Source: Rhodopseudomonas telluris (GTDB taxonomy: Bacteria; Pseudomonadota; Alphaproteobacteria; Rhizobiales; Xanthobacteraceae). Taken from it: a stretch of DNA of 64,000 nucleotides. The notes beneath the pieces were generated by a model that did not search any database, was not told where the DNA came from, and was given only the letters and a program-made list of their open reading frames with translations. This document shows positions 30,029 to 38,960 of the stretch, in pieces. Each line of letters starts with the position of its first letter. The stretch's first letter is position 1. The stretch is taken from NCBI RefSeq assembly GCF_042432815.1, contig NZ_JBHLWM010000007.1, forward strand, positions 35,248 to 99,247, given 5' to 3'. The position numbers were made by a program, and so were the translations under genes.

Positions 30029-30793
30029 CTAGATACCGTCCGGGCCCGTCCAGTCGCCGACCACGGCCTGCACCAGCGCCAGAGCGGCGACAGCCGCGGT
30101 GTCGGCCCGCATGATCCGGGGACCAAGCGCCAGCCGGAGGATGCGGGGCTGACGGAGCAGCAGGTCGCGTTCGTCGGCCGAGAAGCCGCCCTCGGGGCCG
30201 ACCAGGAGGTCGAGTCCCTGGGCCGCTCCAGCGCGGGCCCCCTGCAACGCGGCGACCGGATCGGCAATTTCGGCATCCTCGTCGCAGAACACCAGCAGGC
30301 GCGGCCCGTCGGCCCGCTGCGCCAGATAACGCTCCAGCCCGAGGGGCTCCTCGACGCCGGCGATGCTGAGGATGCCGCATTGCTCGGCGGCTTCGATGAC
30401 GTTGGCCCGCATCCGCTCGGTGTTGAGCCGGTGCACCTGGGTGTGCTGCGTGAGCACCGGCTGCAGCCGGCCGGCGCCCATTTCCACAGCCTTTTGAGCC
30501 ATATAGTCCAGCCGCGCATGCTTCAGCGGGGCGAACGCATAGGTCACATCCGGCAGCCGGTCCTGTGGGCGGGTCTGCTCGGCCACCTCCAGTGCGTCGG
30601 GCCGCTTGCGCCCCGCCATGACGGCCCGCCATTCACCGTCGCGGCCGTTGAAGGCGAGCACCGGCGCCCCGGCGCCGAGCCGGAGGACATTGCCGAGATA
30701 ATTGCTCTGGTCGCGTTCCAGAGGCACGCGGGCGCCGGCGGCGAGGTCGGCATCGACGAACAGCCGGGGGCTGCGAAAATCGTATCGTGACAT
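30029..30793 (-). CDS. rsmE: 16S rRNA (uracil-1498-N3)-methyltransferase RsmE
   Basis: A 254-residue SPOUT-class methyltransferase. It begins with the PUA-like N-terminal region (RLFVDADLAAGARV, NYLGNVLRLG) and ends with the knotted SAM-binding domain containing LVGPEGGFSADERDLL and the C-terminal ADTAAVAALALVQA. It methylates N3 of U1498 in 16S rRNA. It is monocistronic and diverges from the Pro-rich secreted protein gene; ubiA lies just beyond that. Confidence 0.93.
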   Translation of the reverse strand: MSRYDFRSPRLFVDADLAAGARVPLERDQSNYLGNVLRLGAGAPVLAFNGRDGEWRAVMAGRKRPDALEVAEQTRPQDRLPDVTYAFAPLKHARLDYMAQKAVEMGAGRLQPVLTQHTQVHRLNTERMRANVIEAAEQCGILSIAGVEEPLGLERYLAQRADGPRLLVFCDEDAEIADPVAALQGARAGAAQGLDLLVGPEGGFSADERDLLLRQPRILRLALGPRIMRADTAAVAALALVQAVVGDWTGPDGI

Positions 30794-31045
30794 GACGTTT
30801 CTCAGCGCCGTTCTAGTTCAAAGGTCCAGCAAAATCAGCAGCTAAACGTGGCGAACCGCCGCGCTGCCGCCCTATTCCACGGGTTGTTAAGGCCCGATGG
30901 GAATCGTAAAAGGCGCGGGGCGGTCATTTGGGCGCCGCGCCTGACGTTGGTCTGGGTCTCCTGCGAGATCCTTTCCGATTTTCGGGGACCCTTATGGATC
31001 CTTATGGACTCTTGGGGACCATCGAACCTTGCCGGAGGAGCAGCC

Positions 31046-31792
31046 TTGATCATCCGCCGTTTGATTGTGCCGACGGTCGCCGCCGTCATCACGATGCATA
31101 GCCTGCCGGTGCATGCGGAAAGCGCGTTTCCGGCGCCGCTGCCCAATCAGGCCGCATCACCGTTTCCGGCTCCGCTGCCGAACGAGAGCGCATCCTCGCC
31201 ATTCCCGGCGCCGCTGCCGAACAAGTCGGCGGCTCCCGCCGCCACGGCCCAGCCCTCGCCGTTCCCGCCGGTCGGAGCCACAGGGGCGTTCCCGGCCGCT
31301 GGCGCCGCGCCGATCGCGGGTGGGGGAGGGGGCTTTGCGCCTCCGCCGCAAGCGGCCCCGATGGGACAGCAGGCCGGCGGCGGCGAAGAGTGCATGAACG
31401 AATTCGTCAAGCTGCGTCAGGAAGCCGAGAAGCGCGGCGCCGCGATTCAGGCCGCCGGCAAGCGCAAGGCCCCGGCCGCCGAAGCCTGCAAGCTGATCAC
31501 CGCCTTTGCGGCCTCGGAAACCAAGATGATCAGCTATGTGGTGACCAACGCGAAGCGTTGCGGCATCCCGGGCGAAATCGCCGACCAGTTGAAGAAGGGT
31601 CATCAGAATACCAGCGGCATGCAGAAGAAGGTCTGCGATATCGCGTCCCAGCAGCAGCAGCGTGGTCCTGCCGGTCCGAGCCTCGCCGACGTCCTCGGAT
31701 CGTCGACGGCGGCGCCTGAGGCGAACAGCTCGGCCAAGAAGTTCGGCGGCACCACCTTCGATACGCTGAACGGAAACGTGCTGCAGCGATGA
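31046..31792 (+). CDS. Secreted Pro-rich repeat protein of unknown function
   Basis: A 248-residue protein starting at a TTG at 31046, chosen because CGGAGGAG stands seven bases before it and a signal peptide begins right there (RRLIVPTVAAVITMHSL, cleavage near VHA). The mature N-terminus carries three copies of FPAPLPN with Ser/Ala spacers, then a Pro/Gly-rich linker. From about residue 115 a compact helical domain follows with four cysteines (EECMNEF, EACKLI, KRCGIP, KKVCDI), likely paired. The stop overlaps the ubiA start (ATGA). I do not recognise the family; a periplasmic place is likely. Confidence 0.75.
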   Translation: MIIRRLIVPTVAAVITMHSLPVHAESAFPAPLPNQAASPFPAPLPNESASSPFPAPLPNKSAAPAATAQPSPFPPVGATGAFPAAGAAPIAGGGGGFAPPPQAAPMGQQAGGGEECMNEFVKLRQEAEKRGAAIQAAGKRKAPAAEACKLITAFAASETKMISYVVTNAKRCGIPGEIADQLKKGHQNTSGMQKKVCDIASQQQQRGPAGPSLADVLGSSTAAPEANSSAKKFGGTTFDTLNGNVLQR

Positions 31793-32742
31793 CCGGCCTC
31801 CCGATCACCGGCGCAACGGCGCCGGTTGCCGATTCGACCGGCAACTGGGTCGACAGCCATGCGCCGGAATGGTCGCGGCCGTATCTCCGTCTCGCCCGGT
31901 TCGATCGCCCGATCGGCTCCTGGCTGTTGTTGATGCCGTGCTGGTGGGCGGCCGCGCTGGCGGCCGGCATCGCCCGCGATCTCAGCCAACTGCCGCTGGT
32001 CTGCGCGCTGTTCTTCATCGGCGCATTCGTGATGCGCGGCGCCGGCTGTACCTGGAACGACATCACCGACCGCGATCTCGACGGCAAGGTCGAGCGGACG
32101 CGGTCGCGGCCGATTCCGTCAGGTCAGGTGACGGCGAAGCAGGCCGCCGCCTTCATGGTGATGCTGTGCCTCATCGGCCTTGCGGTACTCATTCAGTTCA
32201 ACGCCTTCGCGATCGCCACCGGCATCGCCTCGCTGATCATCGTCGCCGCCTATCCGTTCATGAAGCGGATCACCTACTGGCCGCAGATCGTGCTCGGGCT
32301 CGCCTTCTCGTGGGGCGCGCTGATGGGCTTCGCCGTCACCTTCGCGCGGCTCGATCTCGTGCCTTTCGTGCTTTACGCGGGCTCGATCGCCTGGGTGGTC
32401 GGCTACGACACCATCTATGCGCATCAGGACGCCGAGGACGATCTGCTGGTCGGTATCAAGTCGACCGCATTGCTGTTCGGCGCCAAGACCAAGACGGCGC
32501 TGTCGGTGCTTTACGCGCTTGCGGTGACGCTGATCGGAACCGCCTTGTGGTTGGCGCATTCCGGCTGGATCGCCTGGATCGGCCTCGCGGTGTTCGCGGC
32601 GCATCTGGCGTCGCAGATCGTCCGGCTCGATATCAGCAACTCGCCGCTGTGCCTGAAGCTGTTCAAGTCGAACCGCGACGCCGGGCTGTTGCTGTTTATC
32701 GGCCTCGTCGGCGACGCCGTTGCGCGGACGATGATGGCGTAG
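31789..32742 (+). CDS. ubiA: 4-hydroxybenzoate polyprenyltransferase UbiA
   Basis: A 317-residue membrane prenyltransferase of ubiquinone synthesis that joins 4-hydroxybenzoate to a polyprenyl diphosphate. The two Asp-rich metal and diphosphate motifs are present: NDITDRDLDGKVERTRSRP at 90-108 and YDTIYAHQDAEDD in the second half. About eight membrane segments are visible. Bacteriochlorophyll synthase (BchG) and heme O synthase are related, but the RLARFDRPIGSWLLLMPCWW start is typical of UbiA. It is translationally coupled to the Pro-rich protein and converges with the phytochrome gene. Confidence 0.94.
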   Translation: MTGLPITGATAPVADSTGNWVDSHAPEWSRPYLRLARFDRPIGSWLLLMPCWWAAALAAGIARDLSQLPLVCALFFIGAFVMRGAGCTWNDITDRDLDGKVERTRSRPIPSGQVTAKQAAAFMVMLCLIGLAVLIQFNAFAIATGIASLIIVAAYPFMKRITYWPQIVLGLAFSWGALMGFAVTFARLDLVPFVLYAGSIAWVVGYDTIYAHQDAEDDLLVGIKSTALLFGAKTKTALSVLYALAVTLIGTALWLAHSGWIAWIGLAVFAAHLASQIVRLDISNSPLCLKLFKSNRDAGLLLFIGLVGDAVARTMMA

Positions 32743-32745
32743 CGC

Positions 32746-35310
32746 TCACGCCCGCAGCATCTTGCGGATCGCCGCGCCGATGCTGGTGAGGTCGTAGGGC
32801 TTGTTCACCACCACGACGTCCTTGTTCTGCTCGCCGCGCTGCAATTGTTCACCATAGCCGGTGGTGAACATGAACGGCACGCCGCGTTCGGCCAGCCGCT
32901 CGGCGATCGGCATGCTGCTTTCCCGTCCCAGATTGACGTCGAGGAGCGCGATCTCGAACGTGTCGCGGTCGATTTCGGCCAGCGCCTGCGCGACGGTGGC
33001 GGCCGTCGCGACGCGCGCCGCGCCGAGGCGCAGCAGGATGTCCTCCGCATCCATGGCGATGATCAGGCTGTCTTCCACCAGCAGGGCCGCGCCACTGAGC
33101 AGCGGTTTCTGATCGGGGCTTTCCGCGTAGATCGGCGGAGCAGTTTCCACCACCAACGGCTTGGCGTGCCGCTGCTCACTGACGTGCCGCGCCGGCACGC
33201 AGAGGTCCACCTCGACGCCGATGAGTTCGTAACGCACCCGCGCCTCGCCGCCGAGATCGTAGGGGACCGAGCGGTTGATGATGGTCGAGCCGAAGCCCTC
33301 GCGGCTCGGCGGCCGCACCGGCGGACCGCCACGTTCGCGCCATTCGATCCGCAGATCGCCATCGACGTCGAACCGCCAGTCGACGGTGACGCGGCCGCTG
33401 TCGGACAGCGCGCCGTATTTCGCCGAGTTGGTCATCAGTTCGTGGAACACCAGCGCCAGCGTGGTGAAAGCCTGCGGCTGCAATAGTACGTCCGGGCCCG
33501 CCACCTCGACGCGGTTGCTCTTGCCGCCCAGATAGGCGGCGGCCTCGGTCTCGATCAGCAGGCCGAGCGGCGCCGGACTCCAATTGTCCTTGGTGATCTG
33601 ATCATGCGCACGCGCGAGGCTCTGGATCCGGCCGTCGAGCATGTTGAGCGCCGGGTGATACTCGCCGGGCTCGCGCGACTGGCGCAGCAGCCCACGGATC
33701 AGCGCGAGAATGTTGCGGACCCGATGATTCAACTCCGCGATCAGCAGATCCTGGCGCTCGGCGGCCCGCCGGCGCTCCTCCTGGGCTTCGTCGGTGATGC
33801 GCAGCACGATCTCGATCATCGAGATCCGCAGCATTTCGGCGACGCGGATCTCGGCCTCCGAGAACGGCTGCGAGCGGCCGCGCACTTCCTGACTCCACGC
33901 CTCGAAGCTCTGCCGCGGCGTGAGCCGCGCGCCGTGCGGGCCGTAACTCGCCGGCTTCATCGGATCGCCCGCCCAGGTGACGGTGCGGATCTTCTCCTGC
34001 CGGAACAGCAGGACGTAGTCGCGCGGCGTGCGCGAGATCGGAATCGCCAGCACGCCGGCGGCGACGTCGTCATAGGCCTGCGCGGTGGGGATCGTTCCGG
34101 CGAGGTGATCGGTCGCGTAGACTCGGCCCGCCGCCATCGCGTTCAGGCGGCGCACGATGGTACGCAGTTCGCCGGCCGGCGGGGTGAGGCCGTCCTGGGC
34201 GACGCGCCCGTCCATCCAGATCGCGATGCCGTCGTTCGGCACCGTGTCGTGCAGCATCGAGCCGAGCCAGTCGGGATTTTCCAGCAGGGTCGAATCGCCG
34301 GCGATCGCTGCCAGCAGCCGATCGCTGGCGGCGCGGGCGTTGTTCTCGTAGCCCGCCATCGCCTTGCGCTCGCGGCCTTCGAGCTTGAGCGCGAACATCT
34401 GGCCGAACAGTTCGGCAATCGAGCGGCGTTCGAAGCTGGGCAGGCGCGGCCCGTCGTAGTGATGACAAGCGAACAGGCCCCACAGCCGGCCCTCGATCAC
34501 GATCGAGATCGACATCGAGGCGCGAACGCCCATGTTCTTGAGATACTCGATGTGGATCGGCGAAACCGAACGCAGCACCGACAGCGACAGGTCGATCGGA
34601 TTGCCGCGCTCGTCGAGCCGCGGATAAATCGGCGCCGGGACCGCATCGACGTCGGCGATGATCCGAAACGGCGTGCGCAGATAAAGCTGCCGCGCCTGCT
34701 CCGGAATGTCGGAGGCCGGGTAGCGCAGATCGAGAAAGCTGCCGATGCCGGCCCGCGCGGATTCCGCCGCGACGGTGCCCGAGCCGTCGCTATCGAAGCG
34801 ATACACCATCACCCGGTCGAAGCCGGTCAGCGCGCGAACCTGGCGGGCGCCTTCGTGCAGAAAGGATTTCTCGTCAGTCGTCGCGTCGAGCCGCGAGATC
34901 ATCGCGCGGATCGTGCTGGCCGTATCGGGCTGGGTTTCCTCGACGCACGGTTCGGCCTCGACGATCACGCTGCGGCCCGAGACGTGGACCGCGAAATCGT
35001 AGCGCTGCCCCTTGCCCGGCAGTTCGTAGCCGAACACGCGCTCGACCGCATCGAGACCGCGCAACAGCGTCAGGCGGTTGCGCAAGGTGTGGACGGTCGA
35101 AACGCCGAGATGATCCGCGGCATGCGTGCCCAGCATCTCGTCGGCCGAAATGCCGAAGAAGTCGATCACGTTGGACGAGGCGCGCTGCACCAGCCAATCG
35201 GTGGACAGCGCGAGCAGGAACCCAAAGGGCTGGATCGCGCCGAGCTGATGGATGGGCTCGCGATCACAGTTGGTCAGATCGACTTCAAAGTTGTTGTTTC
35301 TGTCCGCCAC
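32746..35310 (-). CDS. bphP: Bacteriophytochrome histidine kinase with fused receiver
   Basis: An 854-residue red/far-red light sensor: PAS, GAF and PHY domains, a HWE/HisKA_2-type kinase and a C-terminal receiver. C15 in TNCDREPIH is the expected biliverdin attachment site; the GAF has PASDIPEQAR and ACHHYDGPR, and the PHY tongue has PRQSF, so chromophore binding should be intact. The phosphoacceptor His lies in ELNHRVRNIL. The receiver has LVEDS at its start and the phosphoryl Asp in LLDVNLG. I chose the GTG at 35310 (AAGG six bases upstream); an ATG at 35346 would add 12 residues. No photosynthesis or hmuO-like gene is adjacent. Confidence 0.93.
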   Translation of the reverse strand: MADRNNNFEVDLTNCDREPIHQLGAIQPFGFLLALSTDWLVQRASSNVIDFFGISADEMLGTHAADHLGVSTVHTLRNRLTLLRGLDAVERVFGYELPGKGQRYDFAVHVSGRSVIVEAEPCVEETQPDTASTIRAMISRLDATTDEKSFLHEGARQVRALTGFDRVMVYRFDSDGSGTVAAESARAGIGSFLDLRYPASDIPEQARQLYLRTPFRIIADVDAVPAPIYPRLDERGNPIDLSLSVLRSVSPIHIEYLKNMGVRASMSISIVIEGRLWGLFACHHYDGPRLPSFERRSIAELFGQMFALKLEGRERKAMAGYENNARAASDRLLAAIAGDSTLLENPDWLGSMLHDTVPNDGIAIWMDGRVAQDGLTPPAGELRTIVRRLNAMAAGRVYATDHLAGTIPTAQAYDDVAAGVLAIPISRTPRDYVLLFRQEKIRTVTWAGDPMKPASYGPHGARLTPRQSFEAWSQEVRGRSQPFSEAEIRVAEMLRISMIEIVLRITDEAQEERRRAAERQDLLIAELNHRVRNILALIRGLLRQSREPGEYHPALNMLDGRIQSLARAHDQITKDNWSPAPLGLLIETEAAAYLGGKSNRVEVAGPDVLLQPQAFTTLALVFHELMTNSAKYGALSDSGRVTVDWRFDVDGDLRIEWRERGGPPVRPPSREGFGSTIINRSVPYDLGGEARVRYELIGVEVDLCVPARHVSEQRHAKPLVVETAPPIYAESPDQKPLLSGAALLVEDSLIIAMDAEDILLRLGAARVATAATVAQALAEIDRDTFEIALLDVNLGRESSMPIAERLAERGVPFMFTTGYGEQLQRGEQNKDVVVVNKPYDLTSIGAAIRKMLRA

Positions 35311-35575
35311 ACTCAACCTTTTCGCACCCACGCCGGCGGAGCGCATTCGCGGTGCGCGGGCCTGCCGACATGGTCTGATTCCGTGCCCCTCGGGTCGGAG
35401 GCCCTAAGATATTCGGCGAAATCTGCCGCCGCTCCCCACTCGGCGAGAGGTGATCCATGATGGAACTGAGCGGCATCATGGACCAACGAAGGCCGTGGCT
35501 GGTCGCGGCTGATAACGGCAAAGGCGCTCCGGAAGTTCCTTCAGCCCGCGCCGGGGAGGCCGTTGCGCAGACGAA

Positions 35576-35615
35576 AACGGCCGCACCGGTTCCATGTCGG
35601 ACCCGGGCGGCCGTT
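35576..35615 (-). terminator. Probable terminator behind the DUF6101 gene
   Basis: AACGGCCGC at 35576-35584 and GCGGCCGTT at 35607-35615 form a 9-bp stem, with CCGG pairs extending it inside. On the minus strand TTTCGTC follows, a weak T-run, 25 bases after the DUF6101 stop. The remaining bases between this and the phytochrome gene hold nothing else recognisable. Confidence 0.65.
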
Positions 35616-35640
35616 CTGAATCGCTAAGTGTCCGGTGGCT

Positions 35641-36165
35641 TCAGGTGCGGGCGATGATCTCGCGTTCACCTGCGTAGCAGCGGGCCGGCTCGAGCAGTGC
35701 ACCCACACGCCGGCGCACCAGAAAGCGCGGGCGGCGATGGCTGATGACGCAGCGGCGGCGGCGACGCGGCGCCGGCAGCCGCGGCGTGTCGTCCGGAAGC
35801 AGCGGCAGCGACAGGATCTCGCTCCACAGCGCCCGCACGCGTTCGATCTCGTCGGAATCTTCGCTGATATACAGCGGCACCGACAGCGACGGATCGCGAT
35901 GCACCAGCATCAGCATCCGCACGTCGTCGAGGCCGCGGCAGATGATGCCGCGGAAGTCGCTGACCTGCACCTTGATGGCCATCCGCATGCCGGCCACGGC
36001 ACGGTGCAGGATCACCCGTTCACGATGCAGTTCGATTTGCCGGATGCCGCCGTCGGCACGAATGTCGTGCGCGTCGTAGCGGATCGGAAGAGTGAGTGGG
36101 TCGAGCCGCAGAGCGCGGCTCGACCCGGCGGGATGACTCCCACCTGCTGTTGTTTGACGCCTCAC
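35641..36165 (-). CDS. DUF6101 family protein
   Basis: A 174-residue basic protein that fits the DUF6101 pattern known from Bradyrhizobium relatives: GSSRALRLDPLTLPIRY, GGIRQIELHRERVILHRAV, VHRDPSLSVPLY and a C-terminal Arg-rich stretch with PRRRRR. I chose the GTG at 36165 because GGGGAG lies nine bases before it on the minus strand and homologous sequence begins there; an ATG at 36396 would add an unconvincing leader. The function is unknown. There is no signal peptide or membrane segment. Confidence 0.75.
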   Translation of the reverse strand: MRRQTTAGGSHPAGSSRALRLDPLTLPIRYDAHDIRADGGIRQIELHRERVILHRAVAGMRMAIKVQVSDFRGIICRGLDDVRMLMLVHRDPSLSVPLYISEDSDEIERVRALWSEILSLPLLPDDTPRLPAPRRRRRCVISHRRPRFLVRRRVGALLEPARCYAGEREIIART

Positions 36166-36462
36166 GGCTGTGTTCTCCCCGCCGAAATTATGTTTTCGGT
36201 CGATGTGAGGAGCTTGCCAGAGCGGTGTCCGGAATCGCTTAAAAAGGCTGGTTAATCGAAGCTGACTCCGCTTGCTTCGGGACTCATGATTGACAGAAGC
36301 TTGGCTGGCATGATTGACGAAAACTTGCGCGAAAGCCGACAATGTTTGGTTCCGGCGCCGCCTAAAGTGCTTGAAGTCCGCGCCGAATAGGCACATCTCT
36401 GCTGTCCGAGGCCTCGATCCGGAGGCCTGCGCTCCACGCTTTCAGCCTTCAGGAATCTGTTT

Positions 36463-37860
36463 GTGAACTCTTCACCAGGCGCGGCACCGTCCTCATCCAC
36501 ATCTGCGGATCAAGCTCTGTTCGATCAGTCGGCGCTGAGCGAACTCGCACAGCGACTGGTCGAGGCCGCGCTACGCGCCGGCGCCGATCAGGCCGATGCC
36601 GTTGCAGTGCGCGGCGTCTCGCACGGCGTCGAACTACGCGACGGACGGATGCAGGAATCCGAACGGTCCGAAGGCGACGATGTGGGCCTGCGCGTGCTGG
36701 TCGGTCGCCGTCAGGCGGTGGTATCCACGAACGACATCACGGGCGATGGCGTCTCCAAGCTCGCCGAGCGCGCGGTAGCGATGGCCCGCGTTGCGCCGGA
36801 CGACAAATATGTCGGGCTGGCCGATCCGTCGCTGCTCGCTCGTGATTTCCCGCAGCTCGACATGCTCGATCCGCAGGTGCCCTCGACGGCCGAACTCGAG
36901 CGCCGTGCACGCGCGGCCGAAGAAGCTGCGATGGCGGTGAAGGGCGTTGCCAAGTCGGGTGGCGCCTCGGCGTCGTCGGGCATCGGCGGGATGGTGCTGG
37001 TGACCTCGACCGGATTTCACGGCGCCTATCTGCGCTCGAGCCAGGGCGTGTCGATGACGGCGATCGCCGGCGAAGGCACCGGCATGGAGCGCGACTACGA
37101 ATACACCACGGCGCCGCATGCCGAGGATCTGATGTCGCCCGAAACGGTCGGCCGGATCGCCGGTGAGCGCGCTGCGGCGCGGCTCAATCCGCGCAAGGTC
37201 GAAACCTGCAAGGTGCCGGTGATCTTCGATCCGCGCGTCGCCGGCTCGCTGGTCGGCCATCTCATCGGTGCGATCAACGGCGCCTCGATCGCACGCAAGA
37301 CCTCGTTCCTGAAGGACCGGCTCGGCGACAAGCTGTTCCGCGACGGCATCCGCATCGTCGACGATCCGCTGCGCAAGCGCGGGCTGCGCTCGCAGCCGTT
37401 CGACGCCGAAGGCGTCGCGGTGAAGCCGCTCGCGGTGGTCGACGACGGCGTGCTGACGTCCTGGCTGCTCGATTGCGCCACCGCCCGCGAACTCGGTCTC
37501 AGCACCACCGGCCATGCGCATCGCGGCGTGTCGTCGTCGCCGTCGCCGGGCTCCTACAACGTGCATCTCGAAGCCGGCACGCTCAGCCCGGCCGAACTGA
37601 TGAGCGATATCAAGCAGGGGTTCTACATCACCGACCTGATCGGGTCGGGCGTCAACGGCGTCACCGGTGACTACAGCCGCGGCGCCGCCGGTTTCTGGAT
37701 CGAGAACGGCGAGTGCACCTACGCAGTCAGCGAAGTCACCATCGCGGGCCATCTATTCGAGATCTACAAGACGCTGACGCCGGCGAACGATCTCACCTTC
37801 CGCTACGGCGTCAACGCACCGACGCTGCGGATCGAGGGGCTGACGATTGCCGGACGCTAG
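36463..37860 (+). CDS. pmbA: TldD/PmbA family peptidase
   Basis: A 465-residue protein of the TldD/PmbA family, which works as a TldD-TldE heterodimeric metalloprotease in maturation of peptides such as microcins. The family regions DVGLRVLVGRRQAVVSTND, EDLMSPETVGRIAGERA and IEGLTIAGR are clear. Only the PmbA (TldE)-like member is here; a TldD partner would be elsewhere. The GTG at 36463 was taken as start. Its end overlaps the phosphatase gene downstream by 14 bases, and the next genes lead into Kdo and lipid A synthesis. Confidence 0.9.
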   Translation: MNSSPGAAPSSSTSADQALFDQSALSELAQRLVEAALRAGADQADAVAVRGVSHGVELRDGRMQESERSEGDDVGLRVLVGRRQAVVSTNDITGDGVSKLAERAVAMARVAPDDKYVGLADPSLLARDFPQLDMLDPQVPSTAELERRARAAEEAAMAVKGVAKSGGASASSGIGGMVLVTSTGFHGAYLRSSQGVSMTAIAGEGTGMERDYEYTTAPHAEDLMSPETVGRIAGERAAARLNPRKVETCKVPVIFDPRVAGSLVGHLIGAINGASIARKTSFLKDRLGDKLFRDGIRIVDDPLRKRGLRSQPFDAEGVAVKPLAVVDDGVLTSWLLDCATARELGLSTTGHAHRGVSSSPSPGSYNVHLEAGTLSPAELMSDIKQGFYITDLIGSGVNGVTGDYSRGAAGFWIENGECTYAVSEVTIAGHLFEIYKTLTPANDLTFRYGVNAPTLRIEGLTIAGR

Positions 37861-38665
37861 TCCCGATATCGGACACGATGCCGAGGTGACCTCGCGCGAT
37901 GCCGCGCTGCTGGCCGATACGGTTCGGGAAGCGGGCGCGCTGGCGCTGTCGATGTTCGGCAAGGATGTGCGGAACTGGACGAAGGGCGGCTCCTCGCCAG
38001 TGTCGGAGGCGGACATCGCCGTCAACGATCTGATCCGCGACCGGCTGCAATCGGCCGTGCCGGATTACGGCTGGTTGTCGGAAGAAAGCGCCGACGATCC
38101 GGCGCGGCTGGGCCGGCACCGGGTGTGGATCATCGATCCGATCGACGGCACGCGCTCGTATCTTGCCGGGCGTAGCGACTGGTGCGTCTCGGCCGCCTTG
38201 GTCGAAAACGAGTCTCCCGTCCTGGCCGCGGTGTTCGCGCCGGTGACCGACGACTTCTACTTCGCGGTGCGCGGCGAGGGCGCCACGCTCAACGGCGCCG
38301 CGATTCGCGCCAGCCTCGGCGTGGAGCTGGAGACTGCCCGGGTCGCGGGCCCGAAGCCGCTGATCGAGCGGTTGAGGCTGCCGGCCGGCGCGCAGATTCT
38401 TCCGCGGATCGGCTCACTGGCGCTGCGGCTGTGTGGTGTGGCCGATGATCGCCTTGACGTCGCTTTCGCGGGCGGGCAAAGCCGGGACTGGGACCTGGCG
38501 GCGGCCGATTTGATCGTTCACGAAGCGAATGGTAAACTAACCAGTCTCGCGGGCGAACCCATCGTTTACAACCGTCCGGAGGTCACGCACGGGGTGCTGC
38601 TGGCCGCCGGACGCGATCGTCATGCTCGAATTGTCGAGCATTTCCGCATTCGTCCTGGGAGCTGA
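37847..38665 (+). CDS. Inositol-monophosphatase-family phosphatase (CysQ-like)
   Basis: A 272-residue Mg-dependent, Li-sensitive-type phosphatase. The metal motifs are complete: EES in WLSEESADD, DPIDGTRSYLAGR and WDLAAADLIVHEA. Relatives are CysQ (3'-phosphoadenosine 5'-phosphate phosphatase) and inositol monophosphatase. The TTG at 37847 is favoured because GAGGGG lies seven bases before it and it overlaps the pmbA end. The next genes are DUF4170 and waaA, a conserved alphaproteobacterial order. The true substrate is uncertain. Confidence 0.88.
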   Translation: MPDASPDIGHDAEVTSRDAALLADTVREAGALALSMFGKDVRNWTKGGSSPVSEADIAVNDLIRDRLQSAVPDYGWLSEESADDPARLGRHRVWIIDPIDGTRSYLAGRSDWCVSAALVENESPVLAAVFAPVTDDFYFAVRGEGATLNGAAIRASLGVELETARVAGPKPLIERLRLPAGAQILPRIGSLALRLCGVADDRLDVAFAGGQSRDWDLAAADLIVHEANGKLTSLAGEPIVYNRPEVTHGVLLAAGRDRHARIVEHFRIRPGS

Positions 38666-38698
38666 CCCGCTTTCGCCGTTTGCCGCTGAGGAAGTTTG

Positions 38699-38944
38699 AT
38701 GCCCGACAATGCGCAGCAGTTGCTCCACCTCGTAATCGGAGGCGAGTTGGAGGATCTCGAGAACGTCACCTTCCGCGACCTCGACAAGGTGGACATCGTC
38801 GGGGTGTATCCGAGCTACGCGTCCGCCTTCGCTGCGTGGAAGGCCAAGGCCCATCAGACGGTCGACAACGCCCACATGCGCTATTTCATCGTGCACCTCC
38901 ATCGCCTGCTGGATCCCGGCCAGGACGCGAAGCCGGCGCATTGA
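38699..38944 (+). CDS. DUF4170 family small protein
   Basis: An 81-residue soluble protein with the DUF4170 pattern LLHLVIGGELEDL, DIVGVYPSYASAFAAWKAKA and RYFIVHLHRLLDP. It is found in alphaproteobacteria next to waaA and lpxK, as here, but has no known function. The ATG at 38699 follows GAGGAAG. It sits between the phosphatase gene (33 bases) and waaA (16 bases), in what looks like one operon. Confidence 0.88.
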   Translation: MPDNAQQLLHLVIGGELEDLENVTFRDLDKVDIVGVYPSYASAFAAWKAKAHQTVDNAHMRYFIVHLHRLLDPGQDAKPAH

Positions 38945-38960
38945 CGAGGCTTGCTTTGCG

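Noticed and set aside
33604..35460. 618-codon open frame opposite the phytochrome gene
   Set aside because: Shadow frame; the minus-strand phytochrome has all diagnostic motifs while this one is Arg/Ala-rich nonsense.
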